Shown piece after piece: positions 44,564 to 56,600 of a stretch of 64,000 bases of DNA. Source of the stretch: Acrasis kona (lineage: Eukaryota; Heterolobosea; Eutetramitea; Acrasida; Acrasidae); assembly GCA_026419775.2 (NCBI GenBank), contig JAOPGA020000797.1, positions 1 to 64,000 of the forward strand, written 5' to 3'. Made by a program: the position numbers and the translations under genes. The first letter of the stretch is position 1, and every line of letters starts with the position of its first letter. Below the pieces are notes generated by a model, which saw only the letters and a program-made list of their open reading frames with translations, was not told the origin of the DNA and did not search any database.

Positions 44564-45961
44564 ATGAAACTATACATATTGATCACTGCCATATTCCTAG
44601 TTGATGTATCTCGTTGCATTTACCAAGGTGTTCCTGCTAATCAAGGTGACTTTCCATTCATGGCTCAGCTGCAGGTCAACAATGGCCTACCTGGAGGTTA
44701 CACCTGCGGAGCCGCACTGATTTCATCGAAATATGCCATCACTGCAGGACATTGTTCTTTTGGTTCTACATTCCGTCTTATTGTGGGACAGAACGATATC
44801 AGTACAATTCAAGATAGGAACATCATTGGAGTCGAATCCTTGCAATACCCAAGCGACTTTGGAAAAACATTTGACTACAACGATGTGGCAATTATAATCC
44901 TATCTACAGAAGTTCCGTTTGAGGCTGGAATCAAGGAATACTTATCTATTGGAACGCAGCCACCTGGCGTCTCATCAATTCTTACTATGGTTGGTTACGG
45001 TCAAGTTAGTTACCAAAATCTTCCTTACTCTATTCACCACAGAACAACTGTTGTCGTGAGTGATGAGACATGCAATATATTTGATTATGACCCATCCGTT
45101 CAATATTGTGTGAGCGATGGGCCTCAAGCTATATCATGCTTTGGTGACTCTGGTACACCTGTTGTGGTCAGAGCATCAAACAGGTGGGTACTTGTCGGAA
45201 TAGTGAGTTACGGCAGTACAGGAGAATGTGGACAAAAAATGCCTATGGAGGTTATGACAAAAATATCAAGTATGATTGATTTTATAACCCTGAAGACTGA
45301 TTCTGATGTTTCTTTTGTAAACCAAAACTTGGGGACTTCCACCATAACAACAAAATCTCCCACAGCCCCCGTATCTGTGGTCAAGACGACAACGTCACCG
45401 ACCATTACTGGATCAACCACTAGTATTCCAACCGCGTCTGTGGTCAAGACAACGTCACCGTCACCGACTACTACTGGACCATCAACCACTACCTCTATTC
45501 CAGTCGCTTCTACTACAACCACGTTTTCACCATCGATTACGACTTCAATAACTCAAAAGCCAAGCACATGCTCTGCATGCCCGTGTGGAACGAAAGGATC
45601 AAACAAAGATGATAAGAATTGTTCAATTTGCAACCAATGCCTAGCAGAAACAATGGTCCCCACCACAGTATCGACGGTTGCCATTACTACGAAACCAATA
45701 ACACAGACAACCACGGTGGGTACAACAACTAGAGCAATAACGACAATGCTTGTAACTATGAAACCAACATTCTCTCCATCACAAAGAAATCCAGTCTGTG
45801 AGGATTGTTCCACTACTTCCAACTCTACTACCTCTGCTCCTACCACTAATGGTCCTGATAACGAGTCAGGGGACGATTTTTCAAGGAATTCTAATTCTGC
45901 ACAAAAAATCTACATAGGAAATAGCATTGTAGCAGTTTTAATTTCCATTATAATGTTGTAG
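44564..45961 (+). CDS. Trypsin-fold serine protease with mucin stalk and GPI-type tail (465 aa)
   Basis: The start at 44564 gives the signal peptide MKLYILITAIFLVDVSRC. The chymotrypsin-fold (S1) triad is present: His63 in TAGHC, Asp107 in FDYNDVAIII and Ser196 in CFGDSGTP. The usual GDSGGP is GDSGTP here, and the residue six before the Ser is Ile, not Asp, so trypsin-like Arg/Lys specificity is not expected. No classical zymogen activation site (R-IVGG) is seen; the mature domain would begin near IYQGVPANQGDF. After the domain come Thr/Ser-rich repeats (TTTSPTITGSTTS) around a small Cys cluster (CSACPCG, CSICNQC). A final hydrophobic segment (IVAVLISIIML) after a small-residue site suggests GPI anchoring. 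It is likely at the cell surface or in a phagosome. Confidence 0.85.
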   Translation: MKLYILITAIFLVDVSRCIYQGVPANQGDFPFMAQLQVNNGLPGGYTCGAALISSKYAITAGHCSFGSTFRLIVGQNDISTIQDRNIIGVESLQYPSDFGKTFDYNDVAIIILSTEVPFEAGIKEYLSIGTQPPGVSSILTMVGYGQVSYQNLPYSIHHRTTVVVSDETCNIFDYDPSVQYCVSDGPQAISCFGDSGTPVVVRASNRWVLVGIVSYGSTGECGQKMPMEVMTKISSMIDFITLKTDSDVSFVNQNLGTSTITTKSPTAPVSVVKTTTSPTITGSTTSIPTASVVKTTSPSPTTTGPSTTTSIPVASTTTTFSPSITTSITQKPSTCSACPCGTKGSNKDDKNCSICNQCLAETMVPTTVSTVAITTKPITQTTTVGTTTRAITTMLVTMKPTFSPSQRNPVCEDCSTTSNSTTSAPTTNGPDNESGDDFSRNSNSAQKIYIGNSIVAVLISIIML

Positions 45962-46303
45962 GTTATGAAACATCAAATAAATAAAATAAATAACTTGAAA
46001 TAACGTTTTCTTGGTTTTGACATCGTGCGAATTGCGAGGTCTGTCACATTAATCCTTCCCGCGTTTTAATGAGCCCAAAATGGTCCGACGCTGACCACAC
46101 TCGTTTGAATTTAACAGTTAAATTTAAATCCCTCTCTTCTTCATCTTGTTACTGGCTACCATTGTAATCAAAAGGTCAACTTTATCAAGAAAATCGTTGA
46201 GGACAACAACTGATTCAATTGATTTCGAAGTCTCTAGAGGAAATTGTAATCGCCGAACTATCTGATCTTTTGAGTCCTTTCTAGATCCATAGAGCGAAAC
46301 AAA
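45962..46303. other. Intergenic region with a 17-bp dyad
   Basis: This holds the protease 3' end and the BRM 5' leader. A perfect dyad AATTTAAC-A-GTTAAATT is at 46108-46124. Pyrimidine tracts occur at 46130-46145. A minus-strand open frame (46124-46324) overlaps the BRM start and has no supporting features, so no gene is called. Confidence 0.55.
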
Positions 46304-49300
46304 ATGAACAATCCTAACCAACAAAATGGTGGGCCCAAGTTCAACATTTTAAACACTGAACAACTACGGAAAGTATATGGAGTTCTGACAAAGATGAAGC
46401 AAGAAGGAAAGGAAGGCGACCCAAACTATAGGCAGCTACTTTTACTTTTTAATCAAAATGTTGGACTCATCAAGCAAAATCAACAATCGCAACAACAGTC
46501 GCAGCAACAGCAGAACAACAATATCACAAATAACCAAAATTTCCAGGCCAATAAAAATCCACCACAAAACCCAATACAGCAAACAAGACAAACAATGAAC
46601 TCTCCAAACATTCAAAATACACATCAGCAGGCCCCTGCTAAGAATAATCCCGTCGAGCAATTAATCTTCTCCCAAACACAAAAGGACCAGCTCAAGGCCC
46701 AAATATATGCCTTAAGGAATTACATTGAGCAAATGTTGGAGCCACCGAATTGTTTGAAACTGGCAGTGAGAGGCATAGACACAGAGGTAAACTTGGCGGA
46801 GTATGAGGCCATGTTTTTAAACATGACTCCCTCGCGGTCCCAGACACCAGGTCAACAGCAACCAATTCAGCATACCCCAATCCAACAACAGCCACCACAA
46901 CAACAACCACAGCACCAACCAAACCTTGTACAGCACAATTTTCCTCAACAACAGCAACAAATACAGCAGCAGCCCATGCACACCCAGCAGCAGCAGCAGC
47001 AGCAACAAACATCTGCGCCCCCACAAATCATGGGCAACCCACAACAGAATACATATAACGGATCCCTTCAAAACACCATCAATACGGTGAGGAGCGCATT
47101 TGGCGCCGACAATGCCAACGCCATGAAACCGAACGGCTTGGACTTGCCTCTACTTTACTCCGAAAGAGAAAAGAGGATCAGCACGTTGATGAAGGGCAAA
47201 TATGTAGATATGAAGGAAGTGGTACAGAACAAGTCTCTATCCCAGAGAGAGCGCATCAAGGCGGCGATCGAGATGAAGAAATTACAATTACTAAGTTTCC
47301 AAAGAAAAGTACGACAAGAGTTGGTGTCACAGATGAGAGTGAACGATCAGAACAGAATCAACGACGCAAGGCCCAAATTCACCACCAAGATGATTCAAAA
47401 GGAAGTGAGGGGCAACACGCGCAGAAACGTGGAGGTGGTGACCAAGCGCACGTCTCAACACAAGAAGTTCCTGACCGATCTAATGAACACTCGCAAGAAC
47501 ATGAGAGATTTCCACAAGAACCGCACCAAGAAGGCAGTGGAGAAGATCAACAAGGAACTCACCAGTTTCCACGAGAGAAGAGCCAAACTAGAAAGAGAAA
47601 AGAAGGAAAGACAAGAACGCGCTCGTTTAAAGGCGCTCAAAGAAAACGATCACGTCGCCTACATGAAATTGTTGGAGGAGGCCAAGGAAGGTCGATTCGA
47701 AGAACTCGTAAAGAAGACGGACGAGATTCTGCGCAGACTGGGAGCACAACTCGTGGGAGGACGCGACGATAAAAAGACCGAGAAGGAATCCGATGCATCG
47801 TCCAACAGCGCACAAGCAGAGCACAGCATTTATTCGAAATACTTGGAGAGCCAGAACAATTACTACTCGGTGGCTCACAAATTGACGGAAAAGATTGAAG
47901 AGCAGCCGAGCATGTTGGTGGGAGGCAAGCTCAAACCTTACCAAATGGCAGGTCTACAATGGATGGTTTCCCTGTACAACAACAAATTGAACGGAATTCT
48001 TGCCGACGAGATGGGCCTCGGAAAGACCATTCAAACCATTAGCTTGTTGACATTTGTGATGCAGCACAAGAATGACATGGGACCCCATTTGGTAATCGTC
48101 CCGCTCAGCACCATCGAGAATTGGTGGTTGGAATTCGAACGATGGGCACCTCACATTAAAGTGTGCAAGTACACCGGCCACAAGAGCAGCAGGGCCAATC
48201 TACAGGCGCTCATGAAACCGCCCTACAAATTCAACGTGTGCTTGACCCAATACGAATACATCTCCAGGGACAAGAAGTACTTGAAAAAGGTGCCATGGAA
48301 TTACATCATCATGGACGAAGGTCATCGCATCAAGAATGCCAATTGTAAATTGGTGACCGATCTGTACCAATACAGCAGCAGACATCGAGTGTTATTGACT
48401 GGAACGCCCCTGCAGAATGATTTGACCGAACTATGGGCGCTGCTTCACTTTTTATTGCCCAAAGTATTCGACAGCAGCGTCAACTTTGAGGAATGGTTCA
48501 GCAGTCCCATCAACAGCACCACGGGAGAGAAGAGCAACGTTCAAATGACCGAAGAAGAAACGCTGCTCATCATTCATCGCTTGCATCAGGTGTTGAGGCC
48601 GTTCTTGCTGAGGAGAGAAAAGAGAGACGTCGAGGATCAATTGCCGGAAAAGATTGAAAAGATTATCCGATGCGATTTGAGCGCCATGCAGAAGCGTTTC
48701 TACAACGACATTAGCAAGCACAACAAGGTCATGTTGGACACTGGCGAGACTGGTCAGCGCAAGAATATGAGCTTGAACAATACGGTGATGCAGTTGAGAA
48801 AGGTGTGCAACCATCCCTACTTGTTCTTGGAGAGACATCCAGAGCTATTGGACACGTTGACGCCCGATGACATGATTCGCACCAGTGGTAAATTTGAATT
48901 GTTGAGCAGGATGTTGCCCAAATTAAAGGCCACCAATCACAGAGTGCTCTTGTTTAGTCAAATGACCGGATTGTTGGACATCATGACCGATTTCTTGGAT
49001 CAATTGGGATATCAAAACATTCGATTGGATGGAAACGTAAAGGCGGGAGATCGCGGTCAACTGGTCAAGGATTTCAATTCCATCAATTCCAACATTTTTG
49101 TATTCTTGTTGTCCACGCGTGCTGGTGGATTGGGATTGAACCTGCAATCTGCAGACACGGTCATTATTTTTGATTCGGATTGGAATCCACAACAAGATTT
49201 ACAAGCCATGGCACGTGCGCATCGTATCGGTCAGACCAAGAAGGTGGCAGTGTTCCGATTGGTGACCAGCGATACCGTGGAGGAGCGCATCCACGACGTC

Positions 49301-50581
49301 GCACAGCAAAAGAGAAGCGAAGAGGCCAGGGTGATCAAAGCAGGTCTCTTCAATCAAAAGAGCACTCACAACGATCGTCACGAAATGTTGACTCGATTGA
49401 TCAAGAATAATGATTTGGGAGATGCTGTTCCTGAATCTGACATTCCCAACGATGCAGAATTGAATCACATTATTGCTAGAAGCGAACAAGAGTTGATCGT
49501 GTTCCAAAAGATGGACGAAGTCAAGGAGAAGGAAGTGGAGTTGTTGATTCAACAGGGACGTCCTCCGCTCCCACCGCTCATGACCGAAGATGAATTGCCA
49601 GAGTGGCTGCAAGATGGCGATAAGGTGTTGCAAGAGTTGCAGGAGGAGGTCAAGGCGGAGAACTTTGGTCGCGGCAAACGTAGTCGCGGTGCAGTCAAAT
49701 ACAGCGTGGACAGGGATCCATTGTTGGATTCCGAAGATGACGAAGATGAAGATTTGGAGGGCATTGGTTCCAATGATGAAGAAGAAGAGGAAGAGGAGGA
49801 AGAGAAGCCGAAGAGGGGCAGAAAAAGCGCTGGTGCTGCCACACCTTCCTCCACCGCCGCTACCACCAATACTCCAAAGAAAGTTGGAAGGAAGCGCAAG
49901 GTTGAAGAGGTGATTAGCGAAGAGGAAGAAGAGGAAGAAATGGACGAGAATGGTAGACCCAAGCGAAAGAAACGCGCCGCTGCTGCTGCCAGCGCTGCAA
50001 AGACCAAGGCAGTGGCAGAAGTCAAGGGAAAGAAGCGCGGCAGGATACCCAAAAAGCAAATCAAAGAGGACTCTGACGATGACGATGACGAAGAAAAGTT
50101 AAAATATGATGTAACCATGGCATCGCTGCCCCATGAGAAGCAAAAGAGATTGTATCACATTTGGCGCACGTTGGTTACTTTGAATCCTGGAACACATCAA
50201 GTGGCAGAGTTCTTTATGGAGTTACCCGATCCAAAACAATATGCAGATTATTATGTGTTGATCCAGAATCCAATTGCATTCGATTCCATCGAGCAGAAAA
50301 TCATCAACAACCAATATTCGTCAATCCTTGATATGGAAGCAGATGTGGTACAATTGTGCTTGAATGCACAAACATATAATCAAGAGGGCAGCAGAGTATT
50401 CAATGACTCTTTGGCCACGATACACGCCTTCAATAGAGAGAAGGAACTTTACATGCAGACTGGTGGCGATTTGGTGGGTGGTCAGGTCGTTAACCCTAAC
50501 AATCTTTCGATCGTGGATGATGATTTTGGTATGGACGGGGGCATGTCTGGCGACAATGCTTATGAACAACCACCCTTTTAG
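46304..50581 (+). CDS. SMARCA4: BRM/SMARCA2-4-type SWI/SNF ATPase with bromodomain (1425 aa)
   Basis: This is the catalytic motor of SWI/SNF chromatin remodelling. Order of parts: a QLQ-like N-terminal segment (about residues 15-50), a Gln/Pro-rich linker (about 55-250), the HSA helix (KKFLTDLMNTRKNMRDFHKN, about 385-440), and DEXH lobe 1 with Walker A ADEMGLGKT and DEGH in IIMDEGHRIKN. Lobe 2 has LSTRAGGLGLNLQSADTVI and QAMARAHRIGQ. A SnAC-like segment (RGKRSRGAVKYSVDRDP), acidic/basic spacers with RGRK-type AT-hook-like patches, and a C-terminal bromodomain follow. The bromodomain has FMELPDPKQYADYYVLIQNP and NAQTYN with the acetyl-lysine-binding Asn. HSA plus SnAC plus bromodomain separate it from ISWI and CHD. 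Single exon; 32 bp from the stop of the convergent BEACH gene. Confidence 0.96.
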   Translation: MNNPNQQNGGPKFNILNTEQLRKVYGVLTKMKQEGKEGDPNYRQLLLLFNQNVGLIKQNQQSQQQSQQQQNNNITNNQNFQANKNPPQNPIQQTRQTMNSPNIQNTHQQAPAKNNPVEQLIFSQTQKDQLKAQIYALRNYIEQMLEPPNCLKLAVRGIDTEVNLAEYEAMFLNMTPSRSQTPGQQQPIQHTPIQQQPPQQQPQHQPNLVQHNFPQQQQQIQQQPMHTQQQQQQQQTSAPPQIMGNPQQNTYNGSLQNTINTVRSAFGADNANAMKPNGLDLPLLYSEREKRISTLMKGKYVDMKEVVQNKSLSQRERIKAAIEMKKLQLLSFQRKVRQELVSQMRVNDQNRINDARPKFTTKMIQKEVRGNTRRNVEVVTKRTSQHKKFLTDLMNTRKNMRDFHKNRTKKAVEKINKELTSFHERRAKLEREKKERQERARLKALKENDHVAYMKLLEEAKEGRFEELVKKTDEILRRLGAQLVGGRDDKKTEKESDASSNSAQAEHSIYSKYLESQNNYYSVAHKLTEKIEEQPSMLVGGKLKPYQMAGLQWMVSLYNNKLNGILADEMGLGKTIQTISLLTFVMQHKNDMGPHLVIVPLSTIENWWLEFERWAPHIKVCKYTGHKSSRANLQALMKPPYKFNVCLTQYEYISRDKKYLKKVPWNYIIMDEGHRIKNANCKLVTDLYQYSSRHRVLLTGTPLQNDLTELWALLHFLLPKVFDSSVNFEEWFSSPINSTTGEKSNVQMTEEETLLIIHRLHQVLRPFLLRREKRDVEDQLPEKIEKIIRCDLSAMQKRFYNDISKHNKVMLDTGETGQRKNMSLNNTVMQLRKVCNHPYLFLERHPELLDTLTPDDMIRTSGKFELLSRMLPKLKATNHRVLLFSQMTGLLDIMTDFLDQLGYQNIRLDGNVKAGDRGQLVKDFNSINSNIFVFLLSTRAGGLGLNLQSADTVIIFDSDWNPQQDLQAMARAHRIGQTKKVAVFRLVTSDTVEERIHDVAQQKRSEEARVIKAGLFNQKSTHNDRHEMLTRLIKNNDLGDAVPESDIPNDAELNHIIARSEQELIVFQKMDEVKEKEVELLIQQGRPPLPPLMTEDELPEWLQDGDKVLQELQEEVKAENFGRGKRSRGAVKYSVDRDPLLDSEDDEDEDLEGIGSNDEEEEEEEEEKPKRGRKSAGAATPSSTAATTNTPKKVGRKRKVEEVISEEEEEEEMDENGRPKRKKRAAAAASAAKTKAVAEVKGKKRGRIPKKQIKEDSDDDDDEEKLKYDVTMASLPHEKQKRLYHIWRTLVTLNPGTHQVAEFFMELPDPKQYADYYVLIQNPIAFDSIEQKIINNQYSSILDMEADVVQLCLNAQTYNQEGSRVFNDSLATIHAFNREKELYMQTGGDLVGGQVVNPNNLSIVDDDFGMDGGMSGDNAYEQPPF

Positions 50582-50613
50582 AACAATATAAAATAAAATG
50601 CAAATCATTTTTA

Positions 50614-53600
50614 TTATTCAACAATGGAAGTAATGCTTAATCCGTGTGAATCTAACAAGTTCAGCGATCCCATATCAAACTCCTCCGCTTGCTCCAAAAT
50701 CTTATTGTCCAATGCATAAAACAACACGGTGCCATCTTGTGTGCCCACCATAATGTTCCTACCATCGGGCAACAAGCAAGCGCTCCGTATCTCGGAGGCA
50801 CATTCTTCGAAACAATGCAACTCGTACAAATCACATAACCTCCTCACGCTAATACATCTCTTGCTACCTCCACATATTACATATTTACTATCTGGAGTGA
50901 CCATGATGAAGCGCAAAGAATCTTCGGTCTGAACATGCTTCAACAACTCTCCATTCAGCGTGTGAACGCTCAACAATCCATCCATCATGGAGTGCATCAA
51001 AATATGACCATCGCCACTCAGCCGCAATACATCTACCCTTCCGCCACCAACCGTGCGAATGGTCCTCACGTATCGACCCTCTCTCAACGAATGAATCAAA
51101 CAAGACCCATCGGCACCTCCGCTCAACACAGTGTCCAAATCAGCATCAGCGTCCAAACTAATCACTGGTGCTTCGTGTCCATACAGCACGTGATTAGGCT
51201 GATCGGGCAATATGGCATTGTCGCCAGTCAAGTACCCGCTCCTAGCTTCCGGATGAATATCCGCTCCACCGTTACCATGACTGCTGGCATCGCTGGACAC
51301 CTTGTTACGAATCACGGTGGTAATCCTTCTGGATGTATTGCCACCGCTAAACAAGATTGGATAAATCACCACGGTGCAGTCCAAACTACCGCTCACCAAA
51401 TACCTTCCATCGTGCGACAGGGCAATGCACGACACAATGTCCTTGTGATGGAACAAGCTCTGCTTGGGCAGCAATTGATTGTTGATGAGCGTGCACTTGA
51501 CGCTCTTATCAAAGTGACCACCGCTAAACAACCACTTGGCATCATGACTGATGGCATAGCACTGCACACCTCGATCCAACGTGCTGCTCTCCATAGGATT
51601 GCCCACAGCATTCATGCTGACCATGGACGCACGCAACGGTTTATTCAACAAGAACTGATAAAGGTAACGATGAGCGCTCACCACCATCATTTTATCCTGT
51701 GGCTGTGCGATCAAATCCTGATTAAATGCCTGCACATGATAAATGGGACTAGCCACGTGAGCAGCACTATTGTTGGGCTCCACCAGCGCCAATTCATCAG
51801 GTCTCACCAACGTGCTAGCATAGCTAGCGAATGCATTGTCCCTCCACAGCGCAAATCGAGGCACGATGCGCCTTGGTTCCCTGGTGGGATGTGCTTGTTT
51901 GAACAGCTGACTGGGCGTCTGACCGAAATTACTAATCTGCGTCTCGATGCTCTTCTTGAGCGTCGGATCGTCAATCTTATCAATATCCACTGCGCCCTCG
52001 TAGGTCAAATAATAAAATACATTATGGGCACGCTCTGCTTCGATGCCAGTCTGTTTGTACCCGAATATCAAATCGATCCATTCGTGCAAATGATCGCTCA
52101 CATAATCGCTCTCCAATGCTTCTCTATTGATGCGTACGAACTCCTCCGGAGTGGATGCCCATGGCGGCAACAATACATGATTCAGGTGCTCTCCGCTCTG
52201 TTTGATTCCCAAATCAACTCGATTATTATTCTTCAGGAATTCCGGTTGATAATAAAACTCTGGTATCAACTCCTTCACGTCAGAGTTACTCAACATGATA
52301 TTGTGCCATGTGGTATCCAACGAGTGGAACAATCGATCGGGCAGATCGAACTGACCCGATTGCAATTGAATACTGAACGTCGTGAACGGTTCCAATCGAA
52401 TCAAGTAGTACAGCACGGTACCAACGCTCGAGTAATGACTGCCGTAATGGAATTTGGGAATGTACGGATCGTTGAACGAATCGTATCTCTCCAATAAATT
52501 ATTCAATCGATTCTGATCCAACGCACCGATGGGTTTGGATAGATCCCTGTAGATGCGTGGATTGTTCAGTTGAATGGTATTGCTGGTATAATCCTTGATG
52601 ATCCATGGGAACACTGGATATTGAGTCAGATCATTATAAGTACGATTGGCAAATGTATTCAACATGATCAAGTATTCGAAATTGGAAATTTGTCTACGGC
52701 GCCATAATTGAGTGGCCCTGCTCTTTTTTAATAATTGTTGAGGCGTCATGGAGTAGGCATGCATTTGAATATTGGGTGGATTCAAGGATGAAATGGTCTG
52801 TAATACCGTGTCGATAAAGTGTTGTGAACAATTGATCAAGTAATTCTTCCTTGACAATAGGAATATTTCGATGGCAGTGTATCGTAACAAGTAACGACGC
52901 TTGTAGATTTCTTGAATGGTATCCAATTTCCACTTGTATTGGTGCGGAGATTCGTCGTCCTTGGGCACGAAATAAATGTGAGCGGTGGTGATTTCCAATG
53001 TGCCTGGTATCATGTCCAATTGATTAATCAATTCGCAATCAATCACGCACTGTGTTTTTTCTTGGCGTTCTTTGCTGAACAAGAGAGTGTTTTCGTCGGA
53101 TTGGTTGTTGTTGGTCTTTGTTACCGTTTCCCAATCTGATTCGGATACGGTGGATGATGGAGTGGATGATGATGATGATTTGTTGGTGTCCATGCTTGAC
53201 GTGCTGATGGTGTCCTTGTCCTTGTTCGTATCGACGTGACTGTCGGTATCATGATCGTCGTCGTCATCGAGCGATTGATCTGCTTGCACTGGTTGTATGG
53301 GTGATATGGGCAATTGAGCAATGCTGGATGCTAGTGCTTGATCGATCAATTTGTACTCGTCATCATCATCGCTCGCTGGTGGCGGCACCATGCTCACGCT
53401 GTGAACGCTTGCTTCTGGATGATTGGTTCCATTGGGATCGCATAACAATCGATATCTCATGCGTTGATTGGTCTCTATGGGATCCAATTTATAATACATT
53501 TGCACGTTTCCATCCAACAACGTGGTGCTCACGTTTTGTTGAATGGCCCTCTCTCTCTTGTCCCACTCTGCAGTGCTGATCACCTTGATTCTTCGTTGGC

Positions 53601-56600
53601 TCCTCCTCCATTCGTCCAATCGTTGGAATTCCTTATAATTCAACAAGTGACGTGACTTGTTGGATTCATCGATGATTCTCTTGGTGGCCTTCACATCACC
53701 CGATGCATGTTTCTGCATTTGTACCAATAATCGATTCTTGTACTTTTCTCTCGTTTGGTTCCACCTGATCATGCTCATTTCGTTCTGCCTGCTTGCTTCC
53801 TTGATGTAACTGGCCATGGGTTCGCTCTCCTTGACCAACGACCAATTGGTCTTTTCGAATTGTGATTTGACGTGGCACCAATTTACGAATCGGTATTGAA
53901 TCTTTGGATCTCTTCTTGCTTCTTCGTCGAGCAGAATGCTGTCGTCATAATCTTCTTTTGATTCCTCCACGATGCTCCTGCTACGATCCAAATCACGCGC
54001 CATGATTGCCTTTGCTTCTTCGCCGTGTAGGTTGAGCGCAAGGTAATTTCTCTTGGCACGCAACACTGATTTGAGCAACACCACCATAAAATCATGATTG
54101 TTGCTCTTGTCCAACGTGACGAACAGAGTGGATAGAATGTAGTAACTGCGAATGTGATTGGCTTCTGGATCGGTCACTTCTGTTTTGAATTGTGGTTTGG
54201 GAATGATGGAATTGTCAACATCCATGCACAATAGGGCCAACATGCGCACCAAGTGTCTGTTGCTGTACACTTCCTTTTGGTCCAAGTGCAGCAATAGATA
54301 TAATTGGAGACGATACAGCGTCAAGAACAATGTGGGCTGTGGCAATGGAACTGCGTTCATCTTGACGCTCGTGCCGGTCAGATCGCTTGCCAAGTTCATG
54401 ATGGTTTGTAGCGGTTTGAACTTTGTGGATTGACCATAGTTGATGTGATGTAATATTTCCATCACCTTGCTATCCTTGACCGATGATTTGATCAATGTGT
54501 CGAATCCAATCAAAATGTACTTTATGATTTTGATTTGTTCCTCCAACACTCTCTCCACTCCAATATTCAATAGCGTTGGCAGGTGATTATTGTTGGATGA
54601 TGATGATTTCGAATAACGATATCGAGTGGTGATTACGAATTCTTCAATCATGTGCATCACTCTGTATAAATTTCTCCAAAAGTAATCATTCACGTCCAAT
54701 TCGTTAATCTTTTGTAAGAATCCAACAACGAACGGCAACAAGTAATTCAACAAGGATACCTTGACCGTATCGGCATCAATGTCCTTGTGACTGGCCAGCT
54801 CATCGATGAACATGAAGCACTCCCTCAACACCTTCCATCCATCCTTCTTATCCAATTGTTCGCTCACCACCACGCTCAACGTATCCAGTGCCAATTCGTA
54901 GACGGGCTTGATGGATTCCTTAGCGGCATCATCTCTGGGAACGATCAATTGTAGAATCCAATTGGGCCAATCGTATGCTTTACAAAACAACGTTCGATTG
55001 GTGGCATTGCCCTTGAGCAACACGTTGAAATTCAACAACGCTCTCTCTCGATGCTTCATGTCCTTCTCGCTCAACAAGTGAAAGAACGGACCCAACAACA
55101 ATGTATTATAAATCACCACCTGTGATAAATCATAATTGGGTTTGAGATGAATCTTGGGGCTGATGCGATCCAAGATGACCTCCAACAAGGCGGTGTACGT
55201 TTCGGTGTCGAACGAGCCGTCCAATAGCATGTACTCGATGGCCAAGTAACCACCCGACGCTTGGAATTTATTTCTCCTGTGATCGCTCATGGTGCGATCC
55301 ACTAATTTACCCAACACCTTGATGGCATAGATCCTCACGTTCTTATCTTCGTGCTTGATCAAGCTCAAGAATGGATCGTAGAATTTGTCGTCGTTCATGT
55401 GATCGATCAGATGGGGAGTGGTGCTGCTCCTCATCATGAGCTCCAACAACCACTTTAACATTTCGATCACTTGTAATTGATCGGGACAATCCAAAATGTA
55501 ACCATGAATGCTATCCAATTCTTCCCTGGTGATGCCCCTGGACGTGCTCACCATGATGCGCACAATGTCCAACAACAAGCTTCTCAACGTGCTCAATTGG
55601 GCGCTGTCGAGCGATACCATTCTCTTGTGTACGGATCCTTGCGTCTCTCTTTCGTATCGATAATGATAATAATACCTCATCACGTCCAAAACGTATTGCA
55701 CTCCTATAATGTCGTGAAAGTACTCTGGATTGGCCTCCACTTGGCTCACCAAGAATTTCAACATGTCCCTGTGCACGTGATAGTCCACCTTGATCCAAAT
55801 GTCAAAGTTCAAAAAAATGTGAAAAAAGATCTCTCGCAGCACTGGATCTCCCGGTTTGAATGCGCACTCGATCATTCCCTGTAGTGCCTTGACCGTGTCG
55901 GAGTTGATGTGTTGTACTGGTATTTTGGTCAACGTGAGCCCAAGTGCACAAAAACCATCGTTCTGGAGCATGGTGTCCTGATTGATTCTGCTGTGTCTTA
56001 ACATTTCGGTGATGAGCGAAACGATCCTCGCGCACATGCTGTAATCCACGGTCCAATCTTGCTTTAATAAATTCAACAATGGGATGATGACCTGCACGCC
56101 GCCGATGCAATTCAAAGTATCGCGTACGTGTCTGGTGGTGAACACGCTGGTGCCTGATAACAATCTGGCGTGACATGATTCGGGCTTCTTGATTTGTGAA
56201 TTATCGGGACAGGCATCCTTGGTGCACGCTCTTGGATTGTAACACAAGAATAACTTTTGTGACATTTGATCGATGCCTGGCCAATCAAAGTAACGTGGTT
56301 GAGAATCTCCCTTGCGGAATGTGAATTGAAAGTCGGGTCCACACCAAAAGATGCGCTGTACCTCTTGTAACACCAACACCTTATCGAAGATGGCGATAGG
56401 ACCGCATTGTCCGCAAAAAGCACTGGTCTGTGGTAATAATTGCGAGCTGTACGGTACGTTGGTTCCAAAGTGTCCGAATGCTAATTTACCAGCGATGGAT
56501 GGATACTTGAGCTCGCACGTCTGTCTCAACTCTCCATCGACGTACAATTGTATTTCGTTGCTCAACAAGAATCTCTTGTTGTGCGTGACGCTGATAAAGT

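Noticed and set aside
46124..46324. Possible small minus-strand gene upstream of BRM
   Set aside because: Overlaps the BRM start codon, has no domain and no splice support.
49199..50118. Two long minus-strand frames (286 and 189 aa) over the BRM 3' half
   Set aside because: Low-complexity Leu/Ser-rich shadows of the acidic and bromodomain-encoding strand.
50935..52497. 520-aa plus-strand open frame
   Set aside because: It lies entirely opposite the BEACH/WD40 coding region, which has clear domain motifs; the frame has no recognisable domain and reflects codon usage of the real gene.
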